Below are positions 16,572 to 23,484 of a stretch of DNA of 30,424 nucleotides, one piece after another. The stretch covers positions 1 through 30,424 of the forward strand of contig DKWR01000038.1 in the NCBI GenBank assembly GCA_002491825.1, written 5' to 3'. The notes beneath the pieces were generated by a model. The model was given only the letters and a program-made list of their open reading frames with translations. It ran no database searches and was not told the origin of the DNA. The position numbers and the translations under genes were made by a program. How positions within the stretch are numbered: the stretch's first letter is position 1; the number at the start of each line of letters is the position of its first letter. The DNA comes from Ruminococcaceae bacterium UBA7147. Its GTDB lineage: Bacteria; Bacillota; Clostridia; Oscillospirales; Acutalibacteraceae.

Positions 16572-16919
16572 TTGAAAAAAATCGTCGCACTTTTATTAAT
16601 TCCCTTGTGTTTTGTTTTTTCTGCCTGCACAACCGATACTTCGGGCTATATGAAAGAACTGATTTCTTCAAAATGGGAGAAAACGCTTGAGAGTGGAGCA
16701 GAAATAAATCTTGAATTTGACGAGAATACTGCGGTGCTGAAAATAAACAATTCCGGAATAACCACTGAAATTAAGGGGGAATATATAGCAGACCAAAGCA
16801 GTTTTGTAATTTTTGTGCCAGAAGTTTCGCAGAATTACTCCTTTGATTACACACCGAAAGGGAATAAGCTTGACCTTTCATACAACAACAATACGATTAC
16901 ACTTAATAAGGTTGAATGA
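16572..16919 (+). CDS. Small secreted lipoprotein, unknown function
   Basis: A 115-residue protein starting with a lipoprotein signal: MKKI, a hydrophobic core, then the lipobox FSAC with the lipidated cysteine at position 19. The mature part begins TTDTSGYMKEL. It then shows alternating beta-like segments and a pattern close to small lipocalin-like or DUF-type lipoproteins (WEKTLESGAEINLEFDENTAVLKI), but no family is assigned. A TTG at 16572 is preferred to an upstream in-frame GTG at 16563. The sequence ATCGGGTGA 6 bases before this TTG is the same ribosome-binding arrangement seen before the exoA ATG (ATCGGGTGATAAT), and the GTG is part of it. The gene converges on sigK. Confidence 0.72.
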   Translation: MKKIVALLLIPLCFVFSACTTDTSGYMKELISSKWEKTLESGAEINLEFDENTAVLKINNSGITTEIKGEYIADQSSFVIFVPEVSQNYSFDYTPKGNKLDLSYNNNTITLNKVE

Positions 16920-16927
16920 ATACGAAT

Positions 16928-16952
16928 AGGGGCGACCGTAAACAGCCGCCCT
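16928..16952. repeat. GC-rich palindrome between convergent lipoprotein and sigK genes
   Basis: AGGGGCGAC and GCCGCCCT form an imperfect hairpin with a bulged G. The TAGGGGCGAC edge resembles the leader hairpin of potA and the GTAGGGG palindromes at 23.1-23.3 kb. Placed between two gene ends 39 bases apart, it may act as their terminator, although no strong T-run follows. Confidence 0.5.
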
Positions 16953-16958
16953 GTATTG

Positions 16959-17654
16959 TTACAAATTTGAACTGTTGTCAAAACGCTTTTTCAGAATTTT
17001 CAGCGCACGTGTTTCAATCCTGCTTACATATGACCTTGAAATATTCAGCAGCTTCGCAACGTTCTTCTGCGTCATCGGCTCATTTCCGTCAAGTCCGTAA
17101 CGCAGAATTATTATTTTTTTCTCACGTTCGTCAAGCTCCTCATTTATATATTGTCCAAGCTTTCTGCTGTTAAATTTCAAATCCAGCGTATCAATTATGT
17201 TGTCGTCAACCGCCATAATATCGAGAAGTGTAAGCGGATTTCCGTCCTTGTCGGTGTCAATTGTCTCATTCAGAGAAATGTCCTGCGCACTCTTTTTAGC
17301 GTTGCGGAAGTGCATAAGAATCTCGTTTTCAATGCACCTGCTCGCATAGGAGCTTAAACGAATATTTTTATTCATATCATATGTGTCAACAGCCTTGATA
17401 AGTCCGATTGTTCCTATTGAAACAAGGTCGTCCTGTTCGCTCTGCATTCCGTAGTATTTTTTTATAATGTGCGCAACAAGCCTGAGGTTATGCTCAACAA
17501 GCTTGTTCCGTGCTTCTTTGTCACCGTTTGCAGCACGCTTAAGATAGATTTTTTCCTGCTTTTCCGAAAGAGGCTTTGGAAACGAACCGCCTCCGCATAC
17601 GTGAAGAATAAAAAAGCAAATGTATTGCCCAAGAAAGCCGAGTAATTCAAACAC
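16959..17654 (-). CDS. sigK: Sporulation RNA polymerase sigma factor sigma-K
   Basis: Mother-cell sigma factor of late sporulation, driving coat and cortex genes. Conserved region 2 is clear: RLVAHIIKKYYG, DDLVSIGTIGLIKAVDTYD and the -10-recognition segment around RLSSYASRCIENEILMHFR. Region 4 carries DEREKKIIILRYGLDG and the helix-turn-helix QKNVAKLLNISRSYVSRIE. Length (231) equals B. subtilis sigma-K. The first 22-23 residues are hydrophobic and precede SFPKPLSEKQE, where B. subtilis pro-sigma-K has its cleaved pro-sequence before AFPQPLS. This gene is therefore probably made as an inactive precursor needing a SpoIVFB-type protease. The reading frame is continuous, with no skin-type interruption. 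Start: GTG at 17654 with GGTGGTGA upstream. Confidence 0.93.
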   Translation of the reverse strand: MFELLGFLGQYICFFILHVCGGGSFPKPLSEKQEKIYLKRAANGDKEARNKLVEHNLRLVAHIIKKYYGMQSEQDDLVSIGTIGLIKAVDTYDMNKNIRLSSYASRCIENEILMHFRNAKKSAQDISLNETIDTDKDGNPLTLLDIMAVDDNIIDTLDLKFNSRKLGQYINEELDEREKKIIILRYGLDGNEPMTQKNVAKLLNISRSYVSRIETRALKILKKRFDNSSNL

Positions 17655-17711
17655 ATTATCACCACCGAAATAATCTGTTTAATAATATTCCGATTTCATT
17701 CGAAATTTGCC

Positions 17712-17740
17712 TGTACAAAAGGCGAAAAATGCATTATAAT
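17712..17740 (+). promoter_or_regulatory. Possible exoA promoter
   Basis: TGTACA (17712-17717) and a perfect TATAAT (17735-17740) are 17 bases apart, 29 bases before the exoA start. The -35 box is only a partial match. Confidence 0.5.
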
Positions 17741-17769
17741 ATTCATATATAATAAAATCGGGTGATAAT

Positions 17770-18528
17770 ATGAAAAAATTTATTTCGTGGAACGTAAACG
17801 GACTTCGTGCCTGCGTAACAAAGGGCTTTCTTGATTATTTCAAAGAGGTAGACGCAGATATTTTCTGTGTACAGGAAACCAAGCTTCAGGAGGGACAAAT
17901 TGACCTTGAGCTTGACGGATATTGTCAGTACTGGAATTATGCCGAGAAAAAGGGTTATTCGGGTACTGCATTGTTTACAAAGCAGAAACCCTTATCTGTT
18001 ACATACGGAGTCGGAATTGAAGAACACGATAAAGAGGGCAGAGTAATTACCGCCGAGTTTGAGAATTTCTATTTCGTAACCTGCTACACTCCAAATTCGC
18101 AGAACGAGCTGAAAAGACTTGACTACAGAATGGAGTGGGAGGACGCTTTCAGAGCATATTTGCTTGACCTCAACAGCAAAAAACCTGTAATAATGTGCGG
18201 TGATTTGAATGTGGCTCACAAGGAAATTGATTTGAAGAACCCAAAGACTAATCGACAAAACGCCGGCTTTACCGACGAGGAAAGAGAAAAGATGACTGTC
18301 CTTCTCGACAGCGGATTTACCGATACATACCGTTATTTCAATCCCGATAAGGAGGGTGTTTATTCTTGGTGGTCGTACCGCTTTAAGGCAAGAGAGAAGA
18401 ACGCAGGCTGGCGTATTGACTATTTTATCACCTCATCTTCGCTTGATGATAAGCTAAAAAGCGTAGATATTCACACCGACATTTTCGGTTCAGACCACTG
18501 TCCTGTTGAGCTTGTTGCCGATGTTTAA
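17770..18528 (+). CDS. exoA: Exodeoxyribonuclease III / AP endonuclease
   Basis: DNA base-excision repair enzyme that cuts 5' of abasic sites and has 3'-5' exonuclease activity. The exonuclease-endonuclease-phosphatase fold is intact, with N8 and N10 (SWNVNGLR), metal-binding E36 in CVQETKL, CGDLNVAH with catalytic D145 and N147, WRIDYF with D217, and the terminal SDHCPV with D242 and H243. Length (252) is normal for the ExoA/XthA family. The closest style is B. subtilis ExoA. GGGTGA ribosome-binding site before the ATG. Divergent from sigK and transcribed on its own; the next gene has its own promoter. Its position beside sigK may be incidental, though AP endonucleases do help repair spore DNA on germination. 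Confidence 0.95.
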   Translation: MKKFISWNVNGLRACVTKGFLDYFKEVDADIFCVQETKLQEGQIDLELDGYCQYWNYAEKKGYSGTALFTKQKPLSVTYGVGIEEHDKEGRVITAEFENFYFVTCYTPNSQNELKRLDYRMEWEDAFRAYLLDLNSKKPVIMCGDLNVAHKEIDLKNPKTNRQNAGFTDEEREKMTVLLDSGFTDTYRYFNPDKEGVYSWWSYRFKAREKNAGWRIDYFITSSSLDDKLKSVDIHTDIFGSDHCPVELVADV

Positions 18529-18574
18529 GCTGTTTGCACAAGGATAAAAGGCAGAAAATTTGGATAAATTGCCT

Positions 18575-18604
18575 ATGACAAATCCTGATACTTTGTGCTA
18601 TAAT
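18575..18604 (+). promoter_or_regulatory. Promoter of the carD-like gene
   Basis: ATGACA (18575-18580) and a perfect TATAAT (18599-18604) with TG one base before it lie 18 bases apart. Transcription would start near 18611, giving an ~80-nt leader. Confidence 0.65.
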
Positions 18605-18623
18605 GTAAGTAAAATAAATCAAC

Positions 18624-18670
18624 GTGCGGTTTGTTATCAGACGTAAGTCCTGTTGACAAGCCACATTTTT
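18624..18670 (+). promoter_or_regulatory. Leader hairpin with T-run before carD-like gene (candidate attenuator or small RNA)
   Basis: Between promoter and start codon, GTGCGGTTTGT...CAG pairs with CTG...ACAAGCCACAT in an interrupted hairpin with a G-T pair, a C-A mismatch and a 3-nt internal loop. TTTTT follows immediately. It looks like an intrinsic terminator inside the leader, 20 bases before the GTG. Function is unknown. Confidence 0.5.
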
Positions 18671-18690
18671 CAGTTTCGGAGTGGTAAGTT

Positions 18691-19197
18691 GTGGATAAAT
18701 TTGAAAAGGGAGAAAAGGTGCTTTACAGTATAAACGGCGTTTGTGAAATTACCGATATTACCGAAAGGTTTTTCGGCAAAACAGTTATGCGTTATTACGT
18801 TTTAAAGCCGATTTCCAACAATGAAGCAACGCTTTTTGTGCCCGTAAATAACGAAAATCTCGTAAGAAAAATGAAAAGGCTTATGACACAGCCCCAGCTT
18901 GATGAAGTGCTTAACGCTGTATCGTCAAAAGACGTTGAGTGGAACAGCAACGAAGCGGTAAGAAAAGAAGAATTCAGAAATACAATTTCATTTGGTAACG
19001 TAAGCGAAATTCTTATTTTGCTTAAATCAATCTGGATTCACAGAAGAATGCAGAACAGTAAGGGAAGAAAGCTGCATATATCAGATGAAATGTATCTTCG
19101 TGAAGCGGAGAAGATTATAAAAGAGGAAATCTCAACCGTAATCGGTGTTGAGCAGGACGAGGTTATTCCGTACATCAAAAATAAAATTCTTGCATAG
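18691..19197 (+). CDS. CarD family transcriptional regulator
   Basis: CarD proteins bind the RNA polymerase beta subunit through an N-terminal Tudor-like domain, shared with the transcription-repair factor Mfd, and stabilise or destabilise open promoter complexes. Residues 1-60 match this domain: FEKGEKVLYSINGVCEITDI, then a strand-rich segment ending in ATLFVPVNNENLVRKM. The C-terminal half (about 65-168) is helical and basic (for example KSIWIHRRMQNSKGRKL), as in the DNA-binding part of CarD. Length (168) is typical. Start: GTG at 18691, with GGAG 9 bases upstream. The gene has its own promoter and an unusual hairpin leader. Targets in this organism are unknown. Confidence 0.88.
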   Translation: MDKFEKGEKVLYSINGVCEITDITERFFGKTVMRYYVLKPISNNEATLFVPVNNENLVRKMKRLMTQPQLDEVLNAVSSKDVEWNSNEAVRKEEFRNTISFGNVSEILILLKSIWIHRRMQNSKGRKLHISDEMYLREAEKIIKEEISTVIGVEQDEVIPYIKNKILA

Positions 19198-19212
19198 AAT
19201 TAAAAAATTATA

Positions 19213-19247
19213 ACTTCATAATACCTTATTTTATTCAGTTATGAAGT
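19213..19247 (+). other. Hairpin downstream of carD-like gene
   Basis: ACTTCATAA pairs with TTATGAAGT (9 bp) across 17 bases and is followed by ATTATTT. It may be a weak first terminator ahead of the strong one at 19259-19290. Confidence 0.45.
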
Positions 19248-19258
19248 ATTATTTACGC

Positions 19259-19290
19259 AAAAAAGCTGTCCCGAAAAGGACAGCTTTTTT
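19259..19290. terminator. Bidirectional terminator between carD-like gene and alcohol dehydrogenase
   Basis: AAAAAAGCTGTCC pairs with GGACAGCTTTTTT around CGAAAA. The A-run and T-run make it functional for both convergent genes. Confidence 0.92.
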
Positions 19291-19331
19291 GAATTTAAAA
19301 GAAAAGATGACAAAATGAAAAATCACAAAAA

Positions 19332-20543
19332 TCAGAAATCAATTTCTAAATCGTAGTAGCAAGCCTTGAGGAGCTTTTCCATTTCTTCCTGACTTGGCTG
19401 GCGGGGGTTAGAGCCTGTGCAGGCGTCGCCGATTGCGTTCTTTGCAGTTTCGGGGAGCTTATCCATAAACTCTTTCTCGTCAATAATGCTTTCGTCAGCC
19501 TTAACACCGCCCTGACCGTAGTTCTTGATAGCCTGCGGAATGTCAAGCTGGTCGTTCATACTGCGAAGCTCTGCGATAAGTGCGTCAACAAGCTCTTCTG
19601 TTGTGTCGCCCTTAAGGTCAATAAACTTTGCAATGCGAGCGTAACGCTCTGCTGCTGTAGCGTCCTTTGAGTTGAACTTGATAACCTTGGGAAGATACAT
19701 AGCGTTAGCACAGCCGTGAATGATATGACCGCCGGAGAAAGCGGCGCCGGTCTTATGAGCCATTGAGTGAACAATACCGAGCAGAGCATTTGAGAAAGCC
19801 ATACCTGCAAGGCACTGTGCGTCGTGCATCTTACTGCGGCAAGCCATATCGCCGTCGTAAGATTTCTTGAGGTTGTCGTGAATCATCTTGATTGCGTGAA
19901 GTGCAAGTGCGTCTGTATATTCACAATTAAGAGTGGAAACGAATGCCTCGATTGCGTGAGTCATAGCGTCCATACCTGTATGCGCAGTGAGCTTTTTGGG
20001 CATTGTTTCTGCAAGAGCAGGGTCAACGATAGCAACATCGGGAGTGATGTTGAAGTCAGCGAGAGGATATTTGATACCTTTTGAATAGTCAGTAATTACC
20101 GAGAAAGCCGTAACCTCTGTTGCTGTACCCGAGGTTGACGGGATAGCGCAGAATTTAGCCTTTGTTCTGAGCTTGGGGAAGTTAAACGGAGTAATCAAAT
20201 CCTCAAAGGTTGTTTCTGGATATTCATAGAATGCCCACATAGCCTTTGCGGCGTCAATCGGAGAACCGCCGCCCATTGCAACAATCCAGTCGGGCTGGAA
20301 TTCCTGCATTGCAGCAGCGCCCTTCATTACTGTTTCAACAGAGGGGTCAGGCTCAACGCCTTCAAAAAGCTGAACCTCCATACCTGCTTCTTTTAAATAT
20401 TCAACAGCTTTATCAAGAAAGCCAAAGCGTTTCATTGAACCGCCGCCAACAACAACGATTGCCTTTTTACCCTCTAAATTTTTAAGGCTTGAGAGTGCAT
20501 CTTCACCGTGATAAAGGTCACGGGGTAAAGTAAATCTGTACAT
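19332..20543 (-). CDS. Iron-containing alcohol dehydrogenase
   Basis: NAD(P)H-dependent group III alcohol dehydrogenase that reduces aldehydes such as acetaldehyde or butyraldehyde during fermentation. The nucleotide-binding GGGSPIDAAK lies at 91-100. The metal ligands fit D192 and H196 in GMDAMTHAIEA, H259 in GIVHSMAH, and H273 in GGHIIHG; their spacings (67 and 81 from the Asp) equal those of E. coli FucO. At 403 residues it is slightly longer than FucO. The ATG at 20543, with a TCCTCC complement (GGAGGA) exactly 7 bases upstream, is preferred over an in-frame TTG at 20576. Its own promoter lies at 20595-20623. The LysR gene upstream is in the same orientation. Substrate and cofactor cannot be fixed from sequence. 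Confidence 0.92.
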   Translation of the reverse strand: MYRFTLPRDLYHGEDALSSLKNLEGKKAIVVVGGGSMKRFGFLDKAVEYLKEAGMEVQLFEGVEPDPSVETVMKGAAAMQEFQPDWIVAMGGGSPIDAAKAMWAFYEYPETTFEDLITPFNFPKLRTKAKFCAIPSTSGTATEVTAFSVITDYSKGIKYPLADFNITPDVAIVDPALAETMPKKLTAHTGMDAMTHAIEAFVSTLNCEYTDALALHAIKMIHDNLKKSYDGDMACRSKMHDAQCLAGMAFSNALLGIVHSMAHKTGAAFSGGHIIHGCANAMYLPKVIKFNSKDATAAERYARIAKFIDLKGDTTEELVDALIAELRSMNDQLDIPQAIKNYGQGGVKADESIIDEKEFMDKLPETAKNAIGDACTGSNPRQPSQEEMEKLLKACYYDLEIDF

Positions 20544-20594
20544 TATAATCTCCTCCGATATATTAAAATTGGTCAAATTCTCTTAACCGAATTA

Positions 20595-20623
20595 ATTATA
20601 TCACTCCTTATTGATAAAGTAAA
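20595..20623 (-). promoter_or_regulatory. Promoter of the alcohol dehydrogenase gene
   Basis: On the minus strand TTTACT (20623-20618) and a perfect TATAAT (20600-20595) are 17 bases apart, about 50 bases upstream of the ATG. Confidence 0.65.
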
Positions 20624-20709
20624 TACCTTTTATGCAGATTTGTATGTGAAATTTTTGTGAAAAATGCACTGTTTGTCGATTTATACAATAATATGACAAT
20701 ATTTTACAA

Positions 20710-21621
20710 TCATAATCCGTATGCGTTATCGTCGCCTGTGGCGTATTTTTTAACTGCTTCAACAAAAAGCTTTGCGGCTGGATTAGAAATATTCTTGCCC
20801 CACGCCATAACGTATGCAATGCTTGTGTCTGCATCATCAACAGGGAAGACGTCGGTGTATCCGCTTAAGGTAAATGTGGCAAGCGACTGCGGAATAATTG
20901 AAATTCCGAGTCCCGAAGAAACCGAAACATACATTGAAACAAGGTCGTCAAATGTGTTTTCAACATTCGGCGAAATGTGAAATGTGCGGAATAAATCCAT
21001 AATTTCCATATAAACAATAGGTGCAACCGATTCTGACAGCAAGAGCAGATTTTCTCCTGTAAGCTCACGCAGGTTCACTGACTTTCTGCCCTTGAATTTA
21101 TAGTTTTTTGCCGTTACAATTGCAAGCATTTCGTTGTGGGTTACAAGCGTTTCAATTCCCGAATTTTCTGGAACCATATCACGGGGCATAAAGCAGAAAT
21201 CGAAATCACTTCCTGTAATAGCCTGACTTTTGTCGGCACAGTCAAGTGGCTTAACTTCAACTGTTATTCCGGGATATTTTTCGTTGAAATCGGAAATACA
21301 TTTTGACGGAAAGCAAAGTGAGGTCACATCACAGCCGAGTGTTATTTTTCCCTGACCGCCGTCGTGCATCTGCTTGATAACCGTCTTTGCTTTTTTGAGC
21401 GTATCCACAATTTCAATTGCATAGGGGAGAAGTGTTTTGCCCTCGTTAGTGATGATAACGTCTCTGTGGGAGCGTGTAAAAAGCTGAACGCCGAACTCCT
21501 TTTCAAGGTCGCTTACGTACCTGCTTACGGTTGACTGCGAAACGTAGTTACGGCGTGCTGCTTCGGAAAAGTTCAATGTCTGCGCTACGGAAATAAAACA
21601 ATTCAGCTGGTTAATATCCAC
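20710..21621 (-). CDS. LysR-type transcriptional regulator
   Basis: A 303-residue LysR regulator. The winged helix-turn-helix occupies about residues 1-60 (MDINQLNCFISVAQTLNFSE, then AARRNYVSQSTVSRYVSDLE), followed by the linker helix and a two-subdomain effector-binding region (about 90-295) starting KITLGCDVT. The GTG start at 21621 has AAAGGTGAG upstream. It is divergent from fabF across 185 bases that contain three TATGCAAAA motifs, the kind of arrangement LysR proteins use to control themselves and a divergent target. It is also in line with the downstream alcohol dehydrogenase gene, which has a promoter of its own. The likely target is therefore the fabF side, but this is inference; the effector is unknown. 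Confidence 0.92.
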   Translation of the reverse strand: MDINQLNCFISVAQTLNFSEAARRNYVSQSTVSRYVSDLEKEFGVQLFTRSHRDVIITNEGKTLLPYAIEIVDTLKKAKTVIKQMHDGGQGKITLGCDVTSLCFPSKCISDFNEKYPGITVEVKPLDCADKSQAITGSDFDFCFMPRDMVPENSGIETLVTHNEMLAIVTAKNYKFKGRKSVNLRELTGENLLLLSESVAPIVYMEIMDLFRTFHISPNVENTFDDLVSMYVSVSSGLGISIIPQSLATFTLSGYTDVFPVDDADTSIAYVMAWGKNISNPAAKLFVEAVKKYATGDDNAYGL

Positions 21622-21651
21622 TTAAAATCTCACCTTTCATAATAAATAGTG

Positions 21652-21765
21652 TTATGCAAAAGTTGGAAACATTTCTCTATAAGTTGTTGTTTTTGCATTA
21701 TACAAACTGTTGAATTATCACGTATGTTCTGCTATAATTCAAGTATAGCATAATAGTATGCAAAA
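21652..21765. promoter_or_regulatory. Candidate LysR operator motifs (TATGCAAAA x3)
   Basis: TTATGCAAAA at 21652-21661 is mirrored by TTTTGCATTA at 21691-21700 (9 of 10 bases as an inverted repeat), and TATGCAAAA recurs at 21757-21765 downstream of the fabF -10 box. A smaller dyad, GCATA-ATAG-TATGC, overlaps the last copy (21748-21761). Confidence 0.5.
21710..21738 (+). promoter_or_regulatory. Promoter of fabF-like gene
   Basis: TTGAAT (21710-21715) and a perfect TATAAT (21733-21738) with an upstream TG are 17 bases apart. It is flanked by the TATGCAAAA motifs. Confidence 0.7.
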
Positions 21766-21806
21766 TGTAAATAACTATTTTAAAAATGTGCGTGAGGAGT
21801 TTTATT

Positions 21807-23027
21807 ATGAAAAAAATCGTAATCACCGGAATGGGCGCAGTAACTCCGGTAGGCGTGGGCGTTGACGCTTACTGGAAGAATATTACAGACGGAGTTTCCG
21901 GAATTGACACAATCAGAACCTTTGACCCCAGCGAGCTTGCTGTTCAGATTGCAGGCGAGGTAAAGAACTTTAACCCGTCTGACTACCTTCCGAAAGACCT
22001 TATAAGAAAAACAGATCCATTTATGCAGTATGCGTATATTGCCGCCGAGGAGGCTTTAAAGCAGAGCCAGCTTGAAATTGAGCCGCACAGAACGGGCATT
22101 GTAATGGGAACGGCTATGAGCGGTATTGCGACTATTGCATATACTCAGGAAGCCTTGTCGGGTGCTTCGCACAAGAAGGTAGGTCCGAGATTTATTCCCA
22201 AAATTCTCGGAAATATCGCAGCGGCAAATATTGCAATCGACTACAATATTCAGGGACCGAGCCTTACGGTAAGCACAGCTTGCTCATCAGGCGGTGACGC
22301 AATCAATACCGCTTGTATGTGCATCAATGCAGGCAAGGCAGACGTAATGCTCGCAGTCGGTGCAGAGTCGGTGCTTTGTCCTCTCGTAATCTACTCTCTT
22401 GCAAATGCAAAGGCTTTGTCAAGAAGAAACGACTCCCCCTCAAGCGCAAGCAGACCGTTTGACGTTACACGTGACGGATTTGTAATTGGCGAAGGCGGCG
22501 GTGCGCTGATTCTTGAAACCGAGGAACACGCTCTTGCAAGAGGTGCAAAAATTCTCGGTGTAATCAAGGGCTGCGGTAACACAGGCGATGCTTACCACGT
22601 TACTGCACCTCATCCCGAAGGTAGGGGAGCAATCGCCTGTATGCAGCAGGCTATTGAGGAGGCAGGAATAAAAGCAGAAGAAATCGGTTATATTAATGCA
22701 CATGGAACTGCCACAAATAAGGGCGACGCTGTTGAAACCTCTGCGATTAAAAAGGTGTTCAAGAAAAATCTTCCTTACGTAAGCTCAACAAAGGGTGCAA
22801 CAGGTCATATGATGGGCGCAGGCGGAATTACCGAAACAATCACCTGCGTTAAGGCAATTGAAACAGGTGTTTTGCCGCCTACAATTAATCTCAACGAGGT
22901 TGACCCCGAGTGCGCAGGAATTGACTTTGTTGCAAATACGGCTAAAAAAGCAGATATTAAGTATGCAATGTCAAACGCATTCGGTTTTGGCGGACAGAAT
23001 TCAAGTATTATTGTAGGAAAGTATTGA
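21807..23027 (+). CDS. fabF: Beta-ketoacyl-ACP synthase II (FabF-like)
   Basis: Condensing enzyme that elongates acyl-ACP with malonyl-ACP in fatty acid synthesis. The catalytic triad is intact: C159 in STACSSGGD, H299 in NAHGTATNKGD and H334 in KGATGHMMGAGG, with the C-terminal NAFGFGGQN loop. Length (406) is normal. The ATG at 21807 is used, because GAGGAG lies 7 bases upstream and the in-frame ATG at 21786 has none. It stands apart from any fabD/fabG/acpP cluster and is controlled from a region shared with a LysR gene. An acyl-CoA ligase and a thioesterase follow beyond a repeat island, so it may be a secondary ketosynthase for a special acyl chain rather than the housekeeping copy. The stop TGA directly touches the repeat island. 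Confidence 0.92.
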   Translation: MKKIVITGMGAVTPVGVGVDAYWKNITDGVSGIDTIRTFDPSELAVQIAGEVKNFNPSDYLPKDLIRKTDPFMQYAYIAAEEALKQSQLEIEPHRTGIVMGTAMSGIATIAYTQEALSGASHKKVGPRFIPKILGNIAAANIAIDYNIQGPSLTVSTACSSGGDAINTACMCINAGKADVMLAVGAESVLCPLVIYSLANAKALSRRNDSPSSASRPFDVTRDGFVIGEGGGALILETEEHALARGAKILGVIKGCGNTGDAYHVTAPHPEGRGAIACMQQAIEEAGIKAEEIGYINAHGTATNKGDAVETSAIKKVFKKNLPYVSSTKGATGHMMGAGGITETITCVKAIETGVLPPTINLNEVDPECAGIDFVANTAKKADIKYAMSNAFGFGGQNSSIIVGKY

Positions 23028-23129
23028 TAAACGATAACTTAATTAACAATTAACAATTGAGGGTCGCTTCGCTCCGAATTTATAATAGTGCGTGTTGTTT
23101 GGAAAGGTTTGAATTTCTCGGGGTGATTA

Positions 23130-23331
23130 GATATATCGGCAACGTTTCGGGACGTGTAGGAACCCGTCCCCTACGGCAATATAGGAAACGTATGTTTTTA
23201 GTCGTAGGGACACGGCGTGCCGTGTCCGCAGTGGCAATCAAACTTTACCGATAAAACTGTAGTTACAGAGGAAAACAAACCTTTCTGTAGGGGACGGCAT
23301 CCCTGACGTCCCGATACGTTACGTATATATC
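23130..23331. mobile_element. MITE-like element with long imperfect terminal inverted repeats
   Basis: Bases 23130-23174 and the reverse complement of 23287-23331 align over 45 positions without gaps. The outer 26 match at 22 positions (GATATAT....AACGT.TCGGGACGT), and the whole 45 match at about 36, ending in CCGTCCCCTAC. The centre holds a nearly perfect palindrome, GGACACGGC-GT-GCCGTGTCC (23208-23227), preceded by GTAG. No protein-coding potential was seen. The 202-bp size, paired ends and hairpin centre fit a non-autonomous miniature transposable element. No clear target-site duplication was found. Confidence 0.6.
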
Positions 23332-23339
23332 AACTTAAA

Positions 23340-23407
23340 ATTCGGGCTACAATTTTCTCCAAACAAACTAACTTTTTCACTCGATTTGCGAGCCGAGGCA
23401 CTCGGCT
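23340..23407 (+). repeat. 68-bp dispersed repeat, copy 2
   Basis: Matches 15321-15388 at 58 of 68 positions. The 3' part forms a perfect 6-bp hairpin, GCCGAG-GCA-CTCGGC. It lies 8 bases beyond the MITE-like element. Confidence 0.85.
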
Positions 23408-23484
23408 AAATTATCGTTTAATTGTGTATTGAGCAATAGCTTTTTATATAGCTTTATGCAATATTCAGAAAGCAGGTTGAATTT

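Larger units (their letters stand above)
23028..23484. other. Intergenic repeat island between fabF and acyl-CoA ligase genes
   Basis: No convincing gene lies in these 457 bases. From left to right they hold TAAACGATAA directly after the fabF stop, AATTAACAATTAACAATTG with a small GC-rich hairpin around GGGTCGCTTCGCTCC, a 202-bp MITE-like element (23130-23331), copy 2 of the 68-bp repeat (23340-23407), and TTATCGTTTA (23411-23420), the exact inverse of the first TAAACGATAA. The stretch 23421-23484 is A+T-rich and ends with the ligase ribosome-binding site AGCAGGT. No clear promoter for the ligase was found. Confidence 0.8.

Noticed and set aside
16959..17654. Interruption of sigK by a skin-type element
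   Set aside because: The frame is continuous from the pro-sequence to the C-terminal helix-turn-helix at normal length, with no recombinase gene nearby.
23057..23254. 65-codon open frame inside the repeat island
   Set aside because: It runs through the arm and centre of the MITE-like element, has no ribosome-binding site and an unnatural composition.
23021..23432. GTATTGA direct repeats as a target-site duplication of the island
   Set aside because: The right copy is separated from the inverted-repeat end by five bases. A 7-bp A/T-rich match can arise by chance, so it is mentioned only as a test.
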